Part shown: positions 59,511-64,000 of the stretch, piece after piece
Layout: every line of letters begins with the position of its first letter
Numbering within the stretch: the first letter of the stretch is position 1
Assembly (NCBI GenBank): GCA_001643675.2
Contig: LSRY02000050.1
Coordinates: forward strand, 416,001 to 480,000
DNA length: 64,000 nucleotides
Direction of reading: 5' to 3'
Source of the DNA: Monocercomonoides exilis
Taxonomy: Eukaryota; Preaxostyla; Oxymonadida; Polymastigidae
The notes under the pieces: generated by a model
The model's database searches: none
What the model was told of the DNA's origin: nothing
The model's input: the letters and a program-made list of their open reading frames with translations, nothing else
Position numbers and translations under genes: made by a program

Positions 59511-60182
59511 ATGCCAAAGGAATCAGCATTCAAGACAAAATATCCATTGGAAGTGCGCAGAAATGAAGCAGAGAAAATGCTGTTTGCAATGAGATTAATT
59601 AGTTTTATTCACAAGTTGTGATAATCAGCCAGAAATATCCTGATAGAATCCCAGTTATTTGCGAAAAAGCTGAAAGAAGTGACATTCCTGGTTGGATAAC
59701 TTATCATTATTTTTATTTGAATCAATAAAAATCGTAAAACATTTCACTTCTTTTTCCATATCTTCTCAGAAATTGATAAGAAAAAGTTTTTGTAGATTTT
59801 TTCGATGAATCATCCGCTTTAAATGAATTTCATATTGTTTTATACTCTTGCATTTTCTTTTTGAATTATGTGTAGGTTTCTCGTCCAAAATGACATGACC
59901 ATTGGGCAATTTGTCTATGTTGTGCGAAAAAGGATCAAGGTTATTAATCTTTTATATTATAGAAATTATGAATGTTTTATTAAAATTTCAATTGTGTTGA
60001 TGCTGATTCATGCATTTTAGTTGAGCCCCGAAAAAGCGATCTTTGTCTTTATTGACAATTCGATTCCTCCAACTGCTGCTGTTCTGTCAACAGTGTACGC
60101 AAATTATAAAGCGAAACATCCTTCAGATGATGGCTTTCTTTACGTGACTTATTCCGGTGAAAGTACTTTTGGCTCGGAATAA
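59511..60182 (+). CDS. ATG8: Autophagy-related ubiquitin-like protein Atg8/GABARAP
   Basis: Five exons (59511-59581, 59629-59690, 59770-59791, 59876-59939, 60021-60182) join in frame to 126 residues, the usual Atg8 size. Recognisable landmarks in order are [64 protein letters not shown] and [20 protein letters not shown], then [16 protein letters not shown]. Atg8 is conjugated to phosphatidylethanolamine through the C-terminal Gly and drives autophagosome membrane growth and cargo binding. Here the Gly is followed by Ser-Glu and TAA, so the precursor needs Atg4 cleavage of two residues. The LIR-docking region (KKKFLF, IP) is kept. Introns are 47-84 bp. The third exon is only 22 bp, and its join adds about two residues near KKKFLF compared with the family. 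Confidence 0.93.
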
Positions 60183-60381
60183 AAAAATTTTTTTACATAT
60201 TTTTAATTTTATAATTATTGCTCAACTTTCTTTTTGACTTAACCAATTCATTCTTTTAAATTGTGCATTGGTTCACATCAATTTGAATAAATATAAATTA
60301 GTTTTCAATTGTTTATTGAAAGAGGAGATATTTCCTCCAACATCAGATCTTACCCAAATTTGTGTCTAAGGATTAACCAAA

Positions 60382-61094
60382 ATGAGTTTCGCTCTTTTTT
60401 CTAGCAAAGCTACAATGATTAAAAAGAAAAATGTTTCAGCAGACGATACACACAAACAAGACTTGCTGAAGCATATTGAGACGACACTTGGAAGCGGTAA
60501 TCTTCGAGAGGCTGTTGCTTTGCCTGAAGGCGAGGATCTGAATGAATGGCTTGCTGTGAACACTTTTGATTTTTTCAATCAGATAAATATGCTGTATGGA
60601 ACGATCACGGAGTTTTGCACAAACGAGACTTGCCCAGTTATGAGCGCAGGCCCAACGCATGAATATCGATGGGCGGATGGTGTCAAAATCAAGAAGCCTG
60701 TTAAATTGTCAGCTCCTGAATACGTTGATGCTCTTATGACATGGGTTCAATCGCAACTTGATGATGAAACACTTTTCCCATCGAAAATCGGTTTGCATAC
60801 AATTAAAATATTATTTTTAACATTATTTATGCATCATATACATTCTCAGGAGTTCCGTTTCCGAGAAATTTCCAAGACGTTGTGAAAAACATATTTAAGA
60901 GATTGTTCCGCGTTTATGCCCACATTTATCATTGCCATTTCGAAAAAATCATTTCGCTTGGCGAAGAGGCACATTTGAACACATGCTTCAAACATTTCCT
61001 GTTCTTCATCACTGAATTTAAGCTTGTTCAAAAAGAAGAATTGGCGCCACTTGATGATCTTATCAAAAAAGTTTTATGTTTGCCTTATTATTAA
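60382..61094 (+). CDS. MOB1: MOB1-type kinase activator
   Basis: Exon 1 is 60382-60790 and exon 2 is 60850-61094, split by a 59-bp GT-AG intron; the product is 217 residues, against 216 in human MOB1. Signatures are LREAVALPEGEDLNEWLAVN, the zinc ligands FCTNETCPVM (two Cys) and VYAHIYHCHF (two His), THEYRWADG, FPSKIGVPFPRNF and FKLVQKEELAPLDDLI. MOB1 binds and activates NDR/LATS kinases in Hippo/mitotic-exit signalling and cytokinesis. The last residues (VLCLPYY) could instead be read as a further 63-bp intron (61071-61133) leading to a Lys-rich end at 61190; the length match favours the simple end. It is 199 bp downstream of ATG8 on the same strand, with no sign of co-transcription. Confidence 0.95.
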
Positions 61095-61190
61095 ATATTA
61101 ACTTTTTTCATGAATGTTCCTATTTATTTTCAGCTGAATAAGTTTCAAAATCTACAAATCCTCAAAAAAAAAAAAAAAAATAAAAAATAA

Positions 61191-62127
61191 AAATAAAAAT
61201 AAAAAAGAAAGAAAAAAAATGCGAACGCAAAGCAATAAAGCAACCATTTAATCATAAGATTTCCACAAGGCAATCATAATGGTTTGTTTTCATTCCTATT
61301 GATTAATCTATAATTTAGCTTTTAACTCTTTCAACAGAATAGAAAAGATTCTTAACCAGGAATTTCATCACCAATCTTCATTTCATATTTATTTTTTGAG
61401 TCTTCTTCAAAAAAATAAAATAAAAAATAAAAAATAAAAAATAAAAAATAAAATAAGAAAAGAAAAATTTGTTCCAGAGGAATTTTTTATCATTCGAATG
61501 ATAAAATATTCTTCAGCAAAGAAATATCAAACAAGAACTTTTCTTTTCTTTTTCTTTTCCTTTTGTAATATTCTTTCTTTCTTTCTTTCCTTCCTTTTCG
61601 ATTTAATTATGCGTTTTACAAAAATACTCAACATCAATAACAACATCTTGATCTTTCATAATTTATTTTCTTATTTGTTCAAAAAATAAAGGGATGTGCA
61701 AGATGATAGTTTAACGAATGAAAATGTGAGAGGGGGAGATGAAGATGATGTTAAAAAAAAAGATCAAAGATAAAAGTGATTAAAAAATAAAAATAAATTT
61801 CAAAAATAAATTAAAAAAAAAAAATAAATAAATAAGTCAAAAGAAAGAAAGAAAAGAAAGAAAGAGAAATGAGAAGATAAGAGAAGATAGAATAAAAATA
61901 AAAATAAATTAAATCTTTAATTAAAAATAATTATTTCTTCTTATGACTTAAAAAAAAGAAAAATAAAACAAAAAAAAATACTGTTCTTTTTCAAACGCAA
62001 AATTATATGTCGAATTCAACATTAAAGAAGAAAAGAATCTTTTCTTCATCTTCCTCTTTTTTTTTTTTTAATTCCCCAGAAAATGATTTTTTTCTCCTAT
62101 GCTTCGCTGTTATATTCTCTATTTTAT

Positions 62128-62158
<31 letters not shown>

Positions 62159-62198
62159 TATTTATTTTATTTATTTTTTTTTAAAAGAAACATTATTT
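61191..62198. other. AT-rich, AAATA/AAAT-repeat-rich intergenic stretch
   Basis: It is composed largely of short AAATA, AAAT, GAAA and TTTC runs. No gene is supported. Confidence 0.6.
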
Positions 62199-63824
62199 TT
62201 ATTCTTTCTCTCTTTTTTCGCTTTCTTTTCTTTTTTCATCTTCCAACCCTTCTTCATTCTCTTCTTCTTCTTCTTCTTCCTCTTCCTCCTCCTCATCTTC
62301 TTCTTCTTCAAATTCATCATCGTTGTCATCATCTTCTTCTTTCTTTCCTTCTTTTCCTTCAGTTCCTTTCAATTTTGATTTTCTTCTCTTCTCTTTTGCT
62401 TCCTTCGCATTTGCCATCTTTTCTTCTTCTTCTTCTTCATCAAGAAGATCTTCTATGGGAATCTATATAAATCATAATAATAATAATAATTTATTATTTA
62501 ATTTTAAAATATAAAAAAGAAATATAATAAATTTAAAAATAAATAAATATTAAATAATAAATAATTAAATATAAATAAATAAATAGAAATAAAAATAAAA
62601 ATAAAAATAAAAATAAAAATAAAAATAAAAGATAAATATAAATAACATTAAACATACCAAATCAACGTCATCTTCATCCTCTTCTTCGTCTTCATCTTCT
62701 TTTTCATTGTCTCCTTTTTTTCTTTTCTCTTTCTCTTTCTCTTCTTCTTCTTTCTCTTCTTCTTCTTTCTCTTCTTCTTCTTTCTCTTCTTCTTCTTTTT
62801 CTTTCTCTTTCTCTTTCTCCTTCTCCATTTCCATTTGTTTCTGTTTTCTTCTTTCTTTTCTACTCAATGGAGCAGCAGAAGCAGAAGCAGAAGAAGAAGA
62901 AAGAGAAGAAGAAAGAGAAGAAGAAGAAGAAGAAGAAGAAGAAGATATTGGTTGTTCAGATAATTTCATTATTGCCTCTAAATAATTTTAAAAAAAGAAA
63001 AGAAAAGAAAAGAAAAGAAAAGAAAAGAAAAGAAAAGAAAAGAAAAGAAAAGAAAAGAAAAGAAAAGAAAACAAACATACATACAAATTAATAAAATAAA
63101 TAAAATAAATAAATAAAATAAATAAATAAAAAATAAATAAAATAAACATAATAATAATATTAATAATTTGTGAATTAAAAATAAATCAATTTCTTCAAAT
63201 AACTTTATATGTTTATATATTTTCATTTCATTTCATTTATTTAATTGCATTTCCTTTCTTTTTTTTTTTCTTTTAGTTTTTCTTTTATTTCAAATTATTT
63301 TATTTTATTTTATTTAATTTTATTTTATTTAATTTTATTTAATTTTATTTTATTTCCTCTCTTTTTATTTCTTTAAGTTTTTATTTTATTTTATTTTATT
63401 ATTTATTTATTTATTTATTTATTCTTAATGTCATACTCTTGTTCTTATACAATGGTATTTGTGCCCTTAGCTCTTCATCATCTTCAATCGTCCTCAGAAA
63501 TATTTCCCTGTCTTTCTCCTCTTTCTCCATCTCTTCCTCTTCCGCTTTCCTTTCTTTCTTCTTCTTCTTCTTCTCTTTCTCTTTCTCTTTCTTCTCTTTC
63601 TTCATTTTTTCTTTTTTATTCTTCTCTTTTTCTTTATTCTTCTTCATTTTTCCTTCTTCTTCTTCTTCTTCTCCATCTTCTTCTCCTTCTTTTCCTTCTC
63701 CTTCTCCTTCTTCTTCTTCCTCTTCCTCTTCTTCTTCTTCATCTTCAACCAACCTCTTTATTTTAATCAGTTTTCTATGTTGAAGACGCTTTCTAGTTTG
63801 CTTGTGGGTCTTGCGAATTACAAC
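62199..63824 (-). CDS. NMD3: 60S ribosomal export adaptor NMD3, 3' exons (5' end outside this window)
   Basis: Exons are 63824-63437, 62977-62658 and 62462-62199, joined in frame (phases 1 then 0). The first begins VVIRKTHKQTRKRLQHRKLI, which resembles the NMD3 segment that precedes its acidic linker. After a long Glu/Lys run it reaches IFLRTIEDDEELRAQIPLYK, the hallmark EDD/EED-E-LR-x-x-x-x-Y motif of NMD3. The next exons read AIMKLSEQPISS, a Glu/Lys low-complexity block, then DDVDLIPIEDLLDEEEE, resembling the conserved C-terminal Leu-rich export signal region, and an acidic tail ending in TAA. NMD3 bridges the nascent 60S subunit to the exportin CRM1. The zinc-ribbon N-terminal half lies beyond 64000. 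Acidic insertions are far longer than usual. The family assignment rests on these short motifs. Confidence 0.65.
62978..63436 (-). repeat. 459-bp NMD3 intron swollen by (AAAAG)n and AAATA/TTTTA repeats
   Basis: An (AAAAG)n run occupies about 62996-63069 and TTTTA/AATA runs fill much of the rest. Other introns in the window are mostly 45-80 bp. Confidence 0.75.
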
Positions 63825-64000
63825 CTTAATTAATAAGTTAATAATAATAATAATAAATAATAATTATAATAAATAGAAAATAAATAGAATAGAAAATAAA
63901 TAAAATATTATAAATGGAAAAGAAAAGAAAAAAAAGAAAGAATAAAATAGAAAATAAAAATTATGTATAGAATAAATAATATTTTTGATAAAATAAAAAT

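Noticed and set aside
61071-61190. Extra third exon of MOB1 with a Lys-rich end
   Set aside because: A GT-AG intron is possible, but the simple end gives 217 residues, matching the family length, and the alternative ends in an A-tract.
63411-63783. Plus-strand Ser/Phe/Leu-rich frames at the window end
   Set aside because: They are antisense shadows of the Glu/Lys-rich NMD3 exon.

Overview
The window looks like nuclear DNA of an AT-rich, intron-dense protist. Short GT-AG introns (mostly 45-80 bp), eukaryote-only genes (ATG8, MOB1, NMD3), large beta-helix surface proteins with a Cys-Gly...Pro-Cys motif and a C-terminal membrane anchor, and many simple repeats all fit an oxymonad-like metamonad (Monocercomonoides-type). 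That placement is an inference from recalled family features, not from a search. The standard genetic code fits: convincing genes end with TAA (ATG8, MOB1), TAG (the small MGCGGSK gene, the 835-residue surface protein) and TGA (the repeated family).

The dominant content is a dispersed family of three-exon genes, here called family F. Eight recognisable copies lie at 3773-5093(+), 5479-6905(-), 12640-14098(+), 18658-20411(+), 26239-27683(+), 37221-38538(-), 41003-42458(-) and 53571-54874(+), with one relic at 24440-24640(-). Where all three exons can be placed, they are ~70, ~494 and ~765 bp, the exons sum to whole codons, and the product is a Glu/Lys-rich, probably all-helical protein of ~430-445 residues. 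Two copies carry in-frame stops. I do not recognise a function.

Layout: 0.1-2.2 kb is one arm of a ~2.1-kb inverted duplication carrying a broken beta-helix surface gene; the other arm is at 44.9-47.0 kb. 3.8-6.9 kb holds family F copies 1 and 2, tail to tail. 8.2-11.3 kb is microsatellite-rich and richer in GC, with no gene I can resolve. 12.6-14.1 kb is copy 3. 15.1-18.1 kb is a 990-residue surface protein on the minus strand. 18.7-20.4 kb is decayed copy 4 with a small transposon in its intron. 21.1-22.4 kb is a dead DDE transposase. 22.5-25.7 kb contains a 2.7-kb element with perfect 463-bp terminal inverted repeats and, beside it, a 410-bp MITE. 26.2-27.7 kb is copy 5. 28.0-29.2 kb is an unknown membrane protein gene. 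29.5-30.5 kb is a broken surface-protein gene. 31.5-32.3 kb is a small N-myristoylation-type gene. 33.9-34.6 kb is a dead Fe-superoxide dismutase. 37.2-42.5 kb holds copies 6 and 7. 48.0-50.5 kb is an intact 835-residue surface protein. 53.6-54.9 kb is copy 8. 55-59 kb is non-coding and scattered with MITEs. 59.5-61.1 kb carries ATG8 and MOB1. 62.2-63.8 kb is the 3' part of NMD3.

Neighbouring genes do not form operons; this is a mosaic of a few housekeeping genes in a background of multicopy families and small transposons. Family F is the best candidate for an undescribed system: many divergent paralogues in one neighbourhood, both intact and decayed, with transposons in or around them.
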